Assembly: GCA_902787715.1 (NCBI GenBank)
Contig: CADAHQ010000001.1
Location: 248,001 to 312,000 of the forward strand
DNA from: an uncultured Lachnospiraceae bacterium
GTDB taxonomy: Bacteria > Bacillota > Clostridia > Lachnospirales > Lachnospiraceae
DNA: 64,000 nucleotides
Reading direction: 5' to 3'
Below are positions 52,033 to 60,363 of the stretch, piece after piece. The notes under the pieces are model-generated. The model searched no databases and had not been told where the DNA came from. It saw only the letters and a list, made by a program, of their open reading frames with translations. The first letter of the stretch is position 1; every line of letters starts with the position of its first letter. The translations under genes and the position numbers were made by a program.

Positions 52033-52827
52033 TCACTGGTTTTCTTCGCTCTCCGCCACATTCATGGAGTCCAGAATGTCGAAGAAATACGGATTGATCA
52101 CCTTCACATACGTTCCCTTCATTCCCGAGGAGCGGGCTTCGATGATGCCGCCGCTGCTCAGTTTGCGAAGCGCGTTCACGATGATGGAACGGGTAATCTT
52201 GCTCTCGTCGGCGATGCGGCTTGCAATCAACACGCCCTCAACGCCCTTCAAGCCGGATGCCACGGCTTTCGCAGCGGCAATCTCGCTGATAGACATGGAA
52301 TTTAACGCGGCGCGTACGACCTGGCGGTTGCGGACTTCCGCGGCGGACTCCTCGTTGACGGAGCGCATCAGCTCAAGGCCGATTACCGTTGTTGCGTACT
52401 CGCATAAAATGATGTCATCGATGCCGAACATGGGCCCTCGGCGGTACAAAAACAACGTGCCGTGCCGCTCACCGGCGATGTTGATGGGATTGATGAAGCC
52501 GATATTCTCCACTGCCTCGGGCTCCTCAAAGCCGAGCATCGGAAGATTCACGTTCTCCTTGGTGGAGAGTGTGTTCAAAAAGCGCTCGTTAAGGGCAGGG
52601 TCAATCAGCTCTCCGATGGACTCCCGCATCAGTTCGGGAAGGTAAGAAACCTCATCCCGCAGAGAGATGCCGAGGGTCTTTCCGCGGCGGCTCAATACAA
52701 ATACGTCCGCATTGAGGATCTCGCCGAGCACCTTGCAGATATCGGAAAATACCACCTTCTCCGCATTGTTCCGGGAATGCAGCAGATTGTTCAGTTTGCG
52801 AATCTTATCCAGAAGAACTACGCTCAT
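52033..52827 (-). CDS. codY: GTP-sensing transcriptional repressor CodY
   Basis: 264 aa. MSVVLLDKIRKLNNLLHS at the start of the GAF-like effector domain (senses branched-chain amino acids) and the C-terminal winged helix GVLIASRIADESKITRSIIV, NALRKLSSGGIIEARSSGMK match CodY closely. With GTP and isoleucine/valine it represses genes for amino acid uptake and synthesis when nutrients are plentiful. Its ATG overlaps the topA stop by 4 nt. The topA-codY linkage is conserved in Firmicutes. Confidence 0.96.
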   Translation of the reverse strand: MSVVLLDKIRKLNNLLHSRNNAEKVVFSDICKVLGEILNADVFVLSRRGKTLGISLRDEVSYLPELMRESIGELIDPALNERFLNTLSTKENVNLPMLGFEEPEAVENIGFINPINIAGERHGTLFLYRRGPMFGIDDIILCEYATTVIGLELMRSVNEESAAEVRNRQVVRAALNSMSISEIAAAKAVASGLKGVEGVLIASRIADESKITRSIIVNALRKLSSGGIIEARSSGMKGTYVKVINPYFFDILDSMNVAESEENQ

Positions 52828-54821
52828 ACAACCCCTCCGTTATCTTCCGGCGCCGACCCCTTCGGTGCCTGCCAGGACATATAATCACACTCCGGATACC
52901 CCATGCATCCGAAGTACCGCTTGCCGCGCTTGGTACGGCGGATGGTCAGTTCCTTGCCGCACTTGGGACACGGGATGCCGGTCTTCTCAATGTAAGGCTT
53001 TGTAAATCTGCACTCGGGGAAACCCGGGCAGGCAAGGAATTTGCCGTGAGGGCCGTACTTGACTACAAGCATTCTTCCGCACTCCTCGCAAGGCTGGTCC
53101 GTCACCTCGTCCTGAATGCGGACGGACGCAAGATCCTTCTCCGCGTCCTTCACTGCCGAAACAAGATCCGGATAGAAATTCTCAATCACGGTCTTCCAGT
53201 TCACCGTGCCGTCCTCGACACCGTCCAGAAGAAGCTCCATGTTGGCTGTGAAATCAACGGCCACGATGCTTGCGAACGCCTTCTTCATCATCTCGTTGAC
53301 CGCCTCGCCGAGTTCCGTCACGAAGAGGTTCTTGCCGTCCTTCGCGATGTAGTGGCGCGTAAGAAGCGTCGTAATCGTGGGCGCATAAGTACTGGGGCGT
53401 CCGATTCCGAGTTCCTCCATGGTACGCACGAGACTCGCCTCGGTATAGTGTGCCGGAGGCTGCGTAAAATGCTGCTCTCCCGTCACTTCCTGTCCCTTAA
53501 ACACGAATCCCTTCTGCGGCAGATAACGGCAGCTCTTCTCCGCTGCGGCTTCCTCCGTCGCCTCGGTATAAACGCTGCGGAAGCCTTCGAATACGCACTT
53601 GGACGCGGAAGCGGTAAATACGTGCTCCCCGTCGCTTATGGTAAGGGTCGTTACATTGGTGACACAGTCGGCCATGCGGCTTGCCACGAAACGCTTCCAA
53701 ATCAACTGGTACAACCGGAACTGCTCGTTTGTAAGCTGGTCCTTGACAGACGCCGGTGTGATATCGATATAGGTGGGGCGAATGGCCTCATGAGCATCCT
53801 GAATCTTTTTGCCGGAGGCTGCCTCTTTGCGGTCCTCGCCGAGGAACTCCGCGCCGTACCGCTCTTTGATAAACGCGGTCGCTGCCGAAGCGGCCTCATC
53901 GCTGATACGCGTGGAATCGGTACGCAGATAGGTGATCAAACCGATGCTGCCGTGGCCCTTAATCTCCACACCTTCGTACAGCTGCTGCGCGACACGCATG
54001 GTCTTAATGGTGCTGTAGTTAAGCTTTCGGGATGCATCCTGCTGCAGGGTGCTGGTGGTATACGGAAGGGGCGCCTTCTGTCTGCGCTCCGACGACTTGC
54101 TGTCGGTTACGGAGAACGTCGAGCCGGACACTGCCGCGATGACGGCATCCGCCTCCTCCTTGGAAGCGAGCTCCTTCTTTCCTTTTACACTGTACTCCGC
54201 GACGATGGGCTCCTTGTGAACGCCGTCGTGGAATTTGCCTTCGATGGACCAGTACTCGCGGCTCTGGAACGCCGCAATCTCATTCTCGCGGTCGCTGATG
54301 ATGCGAAGCGTCACCGACTGTACGCGGCCGGCGCTCAATCCGCGCTTTACCTTCGCCCAGAGAATCGGGCTGATCTCGTAGCCTACCATGCGGTCCAGAA
54401 CACGTCTGGCCTGCTGGGCGTTAACGAGATTCATATTGATATTGCGGGCGCCTGCAAGCGAGGACTTCACCGCATTTTTCGTAATTTCGTTGAAGGTGAT
54501 ACGGCGGGTTTCCTTCTCATCTAATTTGAGAACCTCCATCAGGTGCCAGGAAATCGCCTCTCCCTCACGGTCGGGGTCGGTTGCGAGGTATACGCGCTTC
54601 GCGGCCTTCGCCTTCTTGCGAAGCTCCGCCAGAATCTCACCCTTGCCGCGGATGGTGATGTAATGGGGTTCATAGTCGTTCTTCGTGTCGACTCCCAGCG
54701 TACTTTTCGGAAGGTCGCGCACATGACCGCCGGAAGCGATCACCGCATAATCCTTGCCGAGGAATTTCTGTATGGTCTTCGCCTTCGCGGGAGACTCCAC
54801 AATGACCAGGTACTTGTTCAT
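52824..54821 (-). CDS. topA: DNA topoisomerase I
   Basis: 665 aa. Toprim domain (YLVIVESPAKAKTIQKFLGK, YLATDPDREGEAISWH), the active-site Tyr in GLITYLRTDSTRIS, and two C-terminal zinc ribbons (CEECGRMLVVKYGPHGKFLA and CPKCGKELTIRRTKRGKRYF). It relaxes negative supercoils. The frame begins with ATG at 54833; the ATG at 54821 has GGAG six bases upstream and gives the standard MNKYLVIVESP start, so it is preferred. It is downstream of dprA by 51 nt. Confidence 0.95.
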   Translation of the reverse strand: MNKYLVIVESPAKAKTIQKFLGKDYAVIASGGHVRDLPKSTLGVDTKNDYEPHYITIRGKGEILAELRKKAKAAKRVYLATDPDREGEAISWHLMEVLKLDEKETRRITFNEITKNAVKSSLAGARNINMNLVNAQQARRVLDRMVGYEISPILWAKVKRGLSAGRVQSVTLRIISDRENEIAAFQSREYWSIEGKFHDGVHKEPIVAEYSVKGKKELASKEEADAVIAAVSGSTFSVTDSKSSERRQKAPLPYTTSTLQQDASRKLNYSTIKTMRVAQQLYEGVEIKGHGSIGLITYLRTDSTRISDEAASAATAFIKERYGAEFLGEDRKEAASGKKIQDAHEAIRPTYIDITPASVKDQLTNEQFRLYQLIWKRFVASRMADCVTNVTTLTISDGEHVFTASASKCVFEGFRSVYTEATEEAAAEKSCRYLPQKGFVFKGQEVTGEQHFTQPPAHYTEASLVRTMEELGIGRPSTYAPTITTLLTRHYIAKDGKNLFVTELGEAVNEMMKKAFASIVAVDFTANMELLLDGVEDGTVNWKTVIENFYPDLVSAVKDAEKDLASVRIQDEVTDQPCEECGRMLVVKYGPHGKFLACPGFPECRFTKPYIEKTGIPCPKCGKELTIRRTKRGKRYFGCMGYPECDYMSWQAPKGSAPEDNGGVV

Positions 54822-54872
54822 TCTCCTCTCCATTTCCGGCCGCGCAAACCGTAACCGTCCGCCTGCGGCTCT

Positions 54873-56027
54873 TTACAGGCGCACGGCGATGTCGGGGTCT
54901 TCCGCCCGGTACAATCCGTCCGTTGCCTGTCGGATTCTGCCCTGTTTCTGCAGCTTATAAAGAGTCTGCAACAACAAAGCAGGCGTCAGTCCGCACTCCC
55001 AGACCAGCTGGTCGAAGGATTTAGGACTTAAACGCAAAGAAGCATACACCATTTTTTCTTCGCTTGCAAGGGGCAATTTTTGCTTTTTTTCATTTCCGTT
55101 TTCGAAAGTAGTCAGACAAAGCTGCCCGTTCGGCTCGGTTTGCAATGCAAGACCGCCCATTTTCTCCCGAATCACAGCCAATACTTCCACCGGGTCCGTC
55201 ACCAGCTGCGCCCCCTGTTTGATGAGCTTGTGACACCCGTCACTGTTCCGGTCTGTGATTCGCCCGGGCACGGCAAATACTTCCTTCCCCTGCTCCAAAG
55301 CCCGGTCAACTGTGATCATCGTGCCGCTCTGTAGCTTCGCCTCCACCACGATCACCGCCTCGGAAAGCCCGGAGATCAGGCGGTTTCTTGTCGGAAAATG
55401 GTGCTTTAAGCCCGGCACATTCGGCCCGTATTCCGACAGGACACATCCGTGTTTCGTGATTTCCCGGTAAGTATCGATATTCTCAAGAGGATAAGCAGTC
55501 CCGATGCCGGAGCCGAGCACGGCGTAGGTAATACCGCCGCTCTCCAGAGCCCCCCGGTGGGAAGCCACATCGATTCCCATGGCCAGGCCGCTCACGACCG
55601 CAATCCCCGTGTCCCCGAGAATCCGCCCGAAGCGGTACGCCACCGTCTCCCCGTAAGGCGACGACTGCCTGGTCCCCACAATCGCCACCGCGATGCGGCT
55701 CTCCGTCGGAAGCCGCCCCTGGTAAAACAGCCCAAGCGGCGGGTCCGGAATCTCCTTAAGACACTTCGGAAACTGCGGGGCATCGTTCCAAACAAAGGAG
55801 GCATCCAGCCGGTCCAGCTCCCGTTGAATCCGCTCCACATGGCGTTCCGAGCAGGTTCGCACGATCCGGTCGGTCTCCGTTTTAGTCAGGCCGCCTACCT
55901 CCCGTATGGCCTCCTCCCCCGCGTAAAATACACCCTCCGGACTTCCGAAGGCACGGAGAAGCTTTCGCCGAAGCGGCACGTCCATCACCGAGGCACAGAA
56001 CCATAAGCGATATTCATTTTCCGTCAT
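54873..56027 (-). CDS. dprA: DNA-processing protein DprA
   Basis: 384 aa. A SAM-like N-terminal region, the Rossmann core (IAVAIVGTRQSSPYGETVAY, AVVSGLAMGIDVASHRGAL, VLGSGIGTAYPLENIDTYRE, PTRNRLISGLSEAVIVVEAK) and a C-terminal winged helix (KSFDQLVWECGLTPALLLQT) are present. It loads RecA on incoming single-stranded DNA in transformation. The ATG at 56027 follows AAGGAG by seven bases; this whole start region is tandemly duplicated (56020-56076). With comM just upstream it implies at least a residual competence set. Confidence 0.95.
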   Translation of the reverse strand: MTENEYRLWFCASVMDVPLRRKLLRAFGSPEGVFYAGEEAIREVGGLTKTETDRIVRTCSERHVERIQRELDRLDASFVWNDAPQFPKCLKEIPDPPLGLFYQGRLPTESRIAVAIVGTRQSSPYGETVAYRFGRILGDTGIAVVSGLAMGIDVASHRGALESGGITYAVLGSGIGTAYPLENIDTYREITKHGCVLSEYGPNVPGLKHHFPTRNRLISGLSEAVIVVEAKLQSGTMITVDRALEQGKEVFAVPGRITDRNSDGCHKLIKQGAQLVTDPVEVLAVIREKMGGLALQTEPNGQLCLTTFENGNEKKQKLPLASEEKMVYASLRLSPKSFDQLVWECGLTPALLLQTLYKLQKQGRIRQATDGLYRAEDPDIAVRL

Positions 56028-56076
56028 AGGTAATCTCCTTCCTGCTCCGTCATAGGTAATCTCCTTCCTGCTCCGT
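56020..56076. repeat. 26-bp tandem duplication across the comM/dprA junction
   Basis: A period-26 tract of 57 nt (2.2 copies) contains, on the minus strand, GAGCAGGAAGGAGATTACCT then ATGACG, twice. The first copy holds the comM stop, the second the dprA Shine-Dalgarno and ATG. An ATG in the first copy would make only a nine-residue peptide ending at a TGA in the second. Confidence 0.9.
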
Positions 56077-57570
56077 GCGAAAGCCGGCGGCCTCCGCCAT
56101 GTGTTCCGGCAGCACCGTCTCACTGTCCGCAAGGTCCGCGATGGTCCGCGCCACCTTCCACATGCGGTGGTACCCGCGGGCAGTGCACCCTGTCCGCTCG
56201 GCGAATTCCCGCGCCACCTCCGCCGCTTCCTTCGATACCTGCATGGACTCCGATAAAAGTTTCCCGGGCACCTCCGAATTATATCGGTAAGGCGTCCCGC
56301 AGAATCGCGCTTCCTGCCGTTTTCTTGCAAGCTCCACACGGGAGCGCACCGCCGCGCTGTGCTCCCCGCCCGGTGCTCCCGCAAGGTCCTTCGGAGGAAG
56401 GCCCTGGACCCGGACAAACAGATCAATCCGGTCCAGAATCGGGCGGCTCAGTTTCGCCCGATACCGGGAGATCTGGTCCGGCGTGCACCGGCACCGGTTC
56501 CGGTCCGGGTAATACCCGCATGGGCAGGGATTCATGGCCGCCACCAGCATAAAGGATGCCGGGTACGAGACATTCCCGTGAAGCCTTGCAATCTGAATGC
56601 GGCGATCCTCGAGAGGCTGCCGCAAGATCTCGATGCCGGCTCTAGGGAACTCCGGCAGCTCATCCAAAAACAACACGCCGCCGGACGCTAAGGAAAATTC
56701 TCCCGGCATCGGATTTCTTCCGCCCCCGGCAAGGGCCGTCAGCGTCGCGGTGTGGTGGGGGGAACGAAAGGGCCTGCTCCGCACCATCCCGTCCTCCCCG
56801 GACACCTTTCCCGCCACGCTGTACACCTTCGTAATCTCGAGGCTCTCCTCAAAAGTAAGTTTCGGGAGAATCCCGGGAATCCTCTTCGCAAGCATGGTCT
56901 TTCCGGCCCCCGGCGGGCCGCTTAAAAGCAGATTGTGCATTCCGGCCGCCGCAATCTCCGCCGCCCTTTTTGCCAAAAACTGCCCGCGGATATCCGCAAA
57001 ATCCTCCGCAACCGCCTCCTCCGGCGCCCACGCTCTCGGCGTCACAAGGGTTCCTCCGCCGGCCCCCGTAAAATGCTCCACCGCCTCCGTTAACGTCCTC
57101 ACCCCGTACACGCGGATGCCGGCCACCAACGCGCCTTCCTCTGCATTTTCCGAGGGGAGAAGAATTGCCGAAAAGCCCGCTTCCTTCGCGGCGATTACGC
57201 AGGGCAACACCCCGGGCACCGCCCGGACGCTCCCGTCTAAGCCCAGCTCCCCGAGGATACCGTACCCTGCCGTCAGATCCTCCGGAAGAAACCCGAGGGC
57301 GCAGAGAATTCCGAGGGCGATGGCCAGATCGTACCCGGTTCCCCCTTTTCGCTCGTCCGCGGGCGAGAGATTCACGGTGATGCGTTTCGCGGGAACCGGA
57401 TACCCCGAGTTCTTCAGGGCGACCCGCACCCGTTCTCTCGCCTCCTTCACTTCCCCTGCCAGATACCCCACCATGTCAAAGCAGGGCAGGCCGTTACCGA
57501 CGTCCACCTCGGTCTTGATGACAGCGGCGTCGATGCCCGTGACCGAAAAACTGTACAATGAACAAAACAT
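56050..57570 (-). CDS. comM: YifB/ComM-type Mg-chelatase-like AAA+ ATPase
   Basis: 506 aa. An N-terminal Lon-like domain (SFSVTGIDAAVIKTEVDVGN, GLPCFDMVGYLAGEVKEARE), Walker A LLLSGPPGAGKTMLAKRIPG, Walker B GGVLFLDELPEF, the zinc-like NPCPCGYYPDRNRCRCTPDQ region and the C-terminal Mg-chelatase helical part (GYHRMWKVARTIADLADSET) match ComM. In other bacteria it is a branch-migration helicase aiding natural transformation. The ATG at 57570 has AAGGAG upstream; the frame up to 57681 runs into the nrdR terminator. Confidence 0.94.
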   Translation of the reverse strand: MFCSLYSFSVTGIDAAVIKTEVDVGNGLPCFDMVGYLAGEVKEARERVRVALKNSGYPVPAKRITVNLSPADERKGGTGYDLAIALGILCALGFLPEDLTAGYGILGELGLDGSVRAVPGVLPCVIAAKEAGFSAILLPSENAEEGALVAGIRVYGVRTLTEAVEHFTGAGGGTLVTPRAWAPEEAVAEDFADIRGQFLAKRAAEIAAAGMHNLLLSGPPGAGKTMLAKRIPGILPKLTFEESLEITKVYSVAGKVSGEDGMVRSRPFRSPHHTATLTALAGGGRNPMPGEFSLASGGVLFLDELPEFPRAGIEILRQPLEDRRIQIARLHGNVSYPASFMLVAAMNPCPCGYYPDRNRCRCTPDQISRYRAKLSRPILDRIDLFVRVQGLPPKDLAGAPGGEHSAAVRSRVELARKRQEARFCGTPYRYNSEVPGKLLSESMQVSKEAAEVAREFAERTGCTARGYHRMWKVARTIADLADSETVLPEHMAEAAGFRTEQEGDYL

Positions 57571-57643
57571 GGTTCCCTCTCCTTCGTTAATTCGTATGAC
57601 AAGCATACGGGAAACGAAAGGGAAAAACCATTCGCATTTTACC

Positions 57644-57680
57644 AAAAAATGCGGCCCCCCGTTTGACGCGGGGAGCCGCA
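57644..57680 (-). terminator. Intrinsic terminator of nrdR
   Basis: Minus-strand RNA: TGCGGCTCCCCG (57680-57669), 7-nt loop, CGGGGGGCCGCA (57661-57650), TTTTTTGG. It is a 12-bp GC-rich stem with one mismatch. Confidence 0.92.
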
Positions 57681-57774
57681 ATTCTGTGTTTTTCCGATTT
57701 TTCCATCGTCAATATGACGAAATTACCCCGGCATTTTTGTGAAACCTGCCGGTCCGGCCGAAAACGGCACGAAA

Positions 57775-58233
57775 TCAGATCTCGTGATCCAACAAGGTCT
57801 TGAGCTCGTCCATAAAGGTGTTGACATCCTTGAACTCGCGGTAGACGGACGCGAAGCGGACATACGCCACCTCGTCGAGTTTCTTGAGCTTGTCCATCAC
57901 CAGCTCGCCGATGCGGTAGCTCGGAATCTCCTTCTCCTCCATGGAGAAGATCTCCGTCTCCACCTCGTCAACCAGCTTGCGAATCTGCTCTACGCTGATG
58001 GGACGCTTATGGCAGGAGGCAAATACACCCGCCTCGATCTTTGTTCTGTCGTACGCCTGGCGGACATTTCCCTTCTTGATAACCACAAGCGGAATCGTCT
58101 CCACCTTCTCATACGTGGTGAAACGCTTATCGCACTCATCACATTGTCTTCTGCGGCGGATGGAATTGGACTCCTCCACCGGACGGGAGTCGATGACTCT
58201 CGTGTTCTCCGCTCCGCAATACGGACACTTCAT
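57775..58233 (-). CDS. nrdR: Transcriptional repressor NrdR
   Basis: 152 aa, the standard length. The zinc ribbon MKCPYCGAENTRVIDSRPVE ... CDECDKRFTTYEKVE and an ATP-cone (VVIKKGNVRQAYDRTKIEAG) are intact. It senses ATP/dATP and represses ribonucleotide reductase genes. ATG with AGAGG upstream. Strong terminator after it. Confidence 0.97.
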   Translation of the reverse strand: MKCPYCGAENTRVIDSRPVEESNSIRRRRQCDECDKRFTTYEKVETIPLVVIKKGNVRQAYDRTKIEAGVFASCHKRPISVEQIRKLVDEVETEIFSMEEKEIPSYRIGELVMDKLKKLDEVAYVRFASVYREFKDVNTFMDELKTLLDHEI

Positions 58234-58306
58234 ACCGTTACCTCTTTCTGATTCTTACGCACGCTTCCCGTGTCGCAATATCCTGATTTCACGCAAAACA
58301 CAAACC

Positions 58307-58948
58307 TTACGCAATGTCACCTGCGATATCGATGTTGACACCGGTCAGACCGATGACGGCACCCTGCTTCGCCTCGGAAGCCTCGGGATGCGCAATCAGC
58401 CACTTATTGGCGGCAAACAGTCTCGCATCATCGTCATTCTTAACGGTGATTGCGGGCTTCTCAAGGTTCGTTCCCTTCGGAAGAACGATGACCACGCGGA
58501 ACTGTGCACCGAGCTTCGCGCTGCAGGGTGCATAGTGAAGCGTCGTTGCATAGAGCTCAACGCCGGTTCCCGCCGGGCAGAAGAACGCCTCTACCTTGGA
58601 GGTATCAAGCATCTTGCCCATGCAGTCCTGCTGCTTTGCAAGAAGCAGAATGCAGTCCGTTGCAGCGAAATCAATCTCGCTGTCGCGATGATATTCAAGG
58701 CAGTTCAGCTTCGTGTTGGTACCGTTGCAATATCCGATCTGAATCGGCATTCCGCCGTAGCAGTTCAGTGTAAAGTCAGCCATTGCAGGCGTTGCTTCCA
58801 GATTGGCATCGGACGGAACGTAAACAACAGCGTCCGTGGGAGCCGGTGTGGTCTCGGTGAGCACCTTCAAAAGCTCGTCCGTATCATACCCCGTCACAAC
58901 TCTGCCGTATGCGGCAAATGCAGCATCATTGACATTTTGAATCTTCAT
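58307..58948 (-). CDS. DUF4867 family protein
   Basis: 213 aa. KIQNVNDAAFAAYGRVVTGY, NCLEYHRDSEIDFAATDCIL and AFFCPAGTGVELYATTLHYA show a cupin/ureidoglycolate-lyase-like fold assigned to DUF4867. Biochemical function unknown. It lies 91 nt downstream of kdgK on the same strand, which ties it to uronate or keto-sugar metabolism. The ATG at 58948 follows AGGAGGAAGGG; the frame open to 59068 overlaps kdgK and lacks a site. Confidence 0.85.
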   Translation of the reverse strand: MKIQNVNDAAFAAYGRVVTGYDTDELLKVLTETTPAPTDAVVYVPSDANLEATPAMADFTLNCYGGMPIQIGYCNGTNTKLNCLEYHRDSEIDFAATDCILLLAKQQDCMGKMLDTSKVEAFFCPAGTGVELYATTLHYAPCSAKLGAQFRVVIVLPKGTNLEKPAITVKNDDDARLFAANKWLIAHPEASEAKQGAVIGLTGVNIDIAGDIA

Positions 58949-59039
58949 TTTTACCCTTCCTCCTGATTGTAACTTCTCTATCATCACGGGCTTTCGACCG
59001 CCCGCAGGTCGCATTTCCGATTGTCCCGCCAAAGCTTTC

Positions 59040-60062
59040 CTAGCGCTGTACACGGCCGGATCCGTCACCGCCGGCGAGGGCGAGAACCTCCCCGCGGGTC
59101 ACGTGGTTGAAGTCTCCCGGAATCGTGTGCTTGAGAGCGCTGGCCGCAACTGCGAACTCCAACGCTTCCGCAGCGCTCTTCCCTTCCGCAAGACCGCAGA
59201 TCAACCCGGCTGCGAAGGAGTCGCCGCCGCCCACGCGGTCCACGATATGAAGCTTGTACGTCTTCGAGTGGTAGAATTCCTTCCCGTCCCAGATGGCTGC
59301 CGACCAGGCATTGTCCGAGGCGGAGAAACTCTCCCGAAGGGAGCTTACCACATAGCGGAAGCCGAACTTCTCCTGCATGGCCCGGAACATTGCCTCATAG
59401 CCTGCAAGCTCCAGCTTTCCCTTGGTGACGTCCGTGTCGCCCGGCACAAACCCCAGCACTTTCTGGGCGTCCTCCTCGTTGCCGATGCACACATCCACAT
59501 ATTGCATCAAATCGGTCATGACCGATTTTGCCTTTTCACTGCTCCACAGTTTCTTCCGATAATTCAAATCACAGGACACCGTCACGCCGTGCCGTTTTGC
59601 AGCCTTAAGCGCTGCCCTGGTCACTTCCGTTGCGGCATCGCTGATTGCGGGTGTGATTCCCGTAAAATGGAACCAGTCCGCTCCTTCGAAGATTACGTCG
59701 AAATCAAAGTCGGAGGGTGATGCCTCCGCGATGGCGCTGTGCGCGCGGTCGTAAACAACCTTCGACGGTCTTACCGAAGCGCCCGTCTCCAAGAAGTAAA
59801 TGCCGAGTCTCTCTCCGCCGCGGGCGATAAACGAACAATCCACGCCCTCTCTGCGAAGTGCCTGCAAGGCACTCTCGCCGATCTCATTCTCCGGAAGCTT
59901 CGTCACATACGAAACGTCGTGTCCGAATCCGGCAAGGGAAACGGCGACATTGGCCTCTCCGCCCCCGTAGCAGACGTCAAAACTGTCTGCCTGTACAAAT
60001 CTCTCATACCCCGGTGTGGAGAGCCGAAGCATAATCTCCCCGAGCGTAACAATCTTTGCCAT
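59040..60062 (-). CDS. kdgK: 2-dehydro-3-deoxygluconokinase (PfkB family)
   Basis: 340 aa. It starts MAKIVTLGEIMLRLSTPGYE, with YGGGEANVAVSLAGFGHDVS for substrate binding and the anion hole/catalytic base motif RVGGGDSFAAGLICGL. It phosphorylates KDG made from hexuronates. The ATG at 60062 has GGAGG seven bases upstream; the frame to 60200 runs across the promoter. Divergent from uxaC. Confidence 0.92.
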   Translation of the reverse strand: MAKIVTLGEIMLRLSTPGYERFVQADSFDVCYGGGEANVAVSLAGFGHDVSYVTKLPENEIGESALQALRREGVDCSFIARGGERLGIYFLETGASVRPSKVVYDRAHSAIAEASPSDFDFDVIFEGADWFHFTGITPAISDAATEVTRAALKAAKRHGVTVSCDLNYRKKLWSSEKAKSVMTDLMQYVDVCIGNEEDAQKVLGFVPGDTDVTKGKLELAGYEAMFRAMQEKFGFRYVVSSLRESFSASDNAWSAAIWDGKEFYHSKTYKLHIVDRVGGGDSFAAGLICGLAEGKSAAEALEFAVAASALKHTIPGDFNHVTRGEVLALAGGDGSGRVQR

Positions 60063-60156
60063 ATAACTACCTCCGCGTATCATGGGTTTTGCATGCAAAA
60101 AGTTCTTCGTCCCCCGCTGAAAACACGCGGTCTTTGCGCACACAAACACCGAAAAT

Positions 60157-60185
60157 AATATAACACAGTTCCCGTTTCGGTTCAA
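60157..60185 (-). promoter_or_regulatory. kdgK promoter
   Basis: Minus strand: -35 TTGAAC (60180-60185), 17-bp spacer, -10 TATATT (60157-60162). The -10 region CTGTGTTATATT matches that of uxaC. Confidence 0.78.
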
Positions 60186-60194
60186 CCGTTTTTC

Positions 60195-60267
60195 GAACAT
60201 TTTGTGTTCCGTTTTTCACGCCATCCAACACATTGTGTTTTTTGTGTGCATTTTCCGGAAAATGCAC
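60195..60267. promoter_or_regulatory. Palindrome cluster between kdgK and uxaC
   Basis: Three palindromes lie between the two divergent promoters: GAACATTTTGTGTTC (60195-60209), AACACATTGTGTT (60227-60239) and a perfect 22-bp palindrome at 60246-60267 made of two overlapping inverted copies of CGGAAAATGC (TGCATTTTCC then GGAAAATGCA). The first two share an AACA/TGTT half-site and are likely operators for a hexuronate repressor. Confidence 0.6.
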
Positions 60268-60277
60268 CCCCGAAACC

Positions 60278-60307
60278 TTGACACGGACGTTTCTTCTGTG
60301 TTATATT
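60278..60307 (+). promoter_or_regulatory. uxaC promoter
   Basis: -35 TTGACA (60278-60283), 18-bp spacer, -10 TATATT (60302-60307). The leader is about 50 nt. Confidence 0.78.
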
Positions 60308-60363
60308 TTCGTGGAGCAGGATTCCGAACGGATTCCGGCATGTTTTCCTTGGAGGATACAGGT

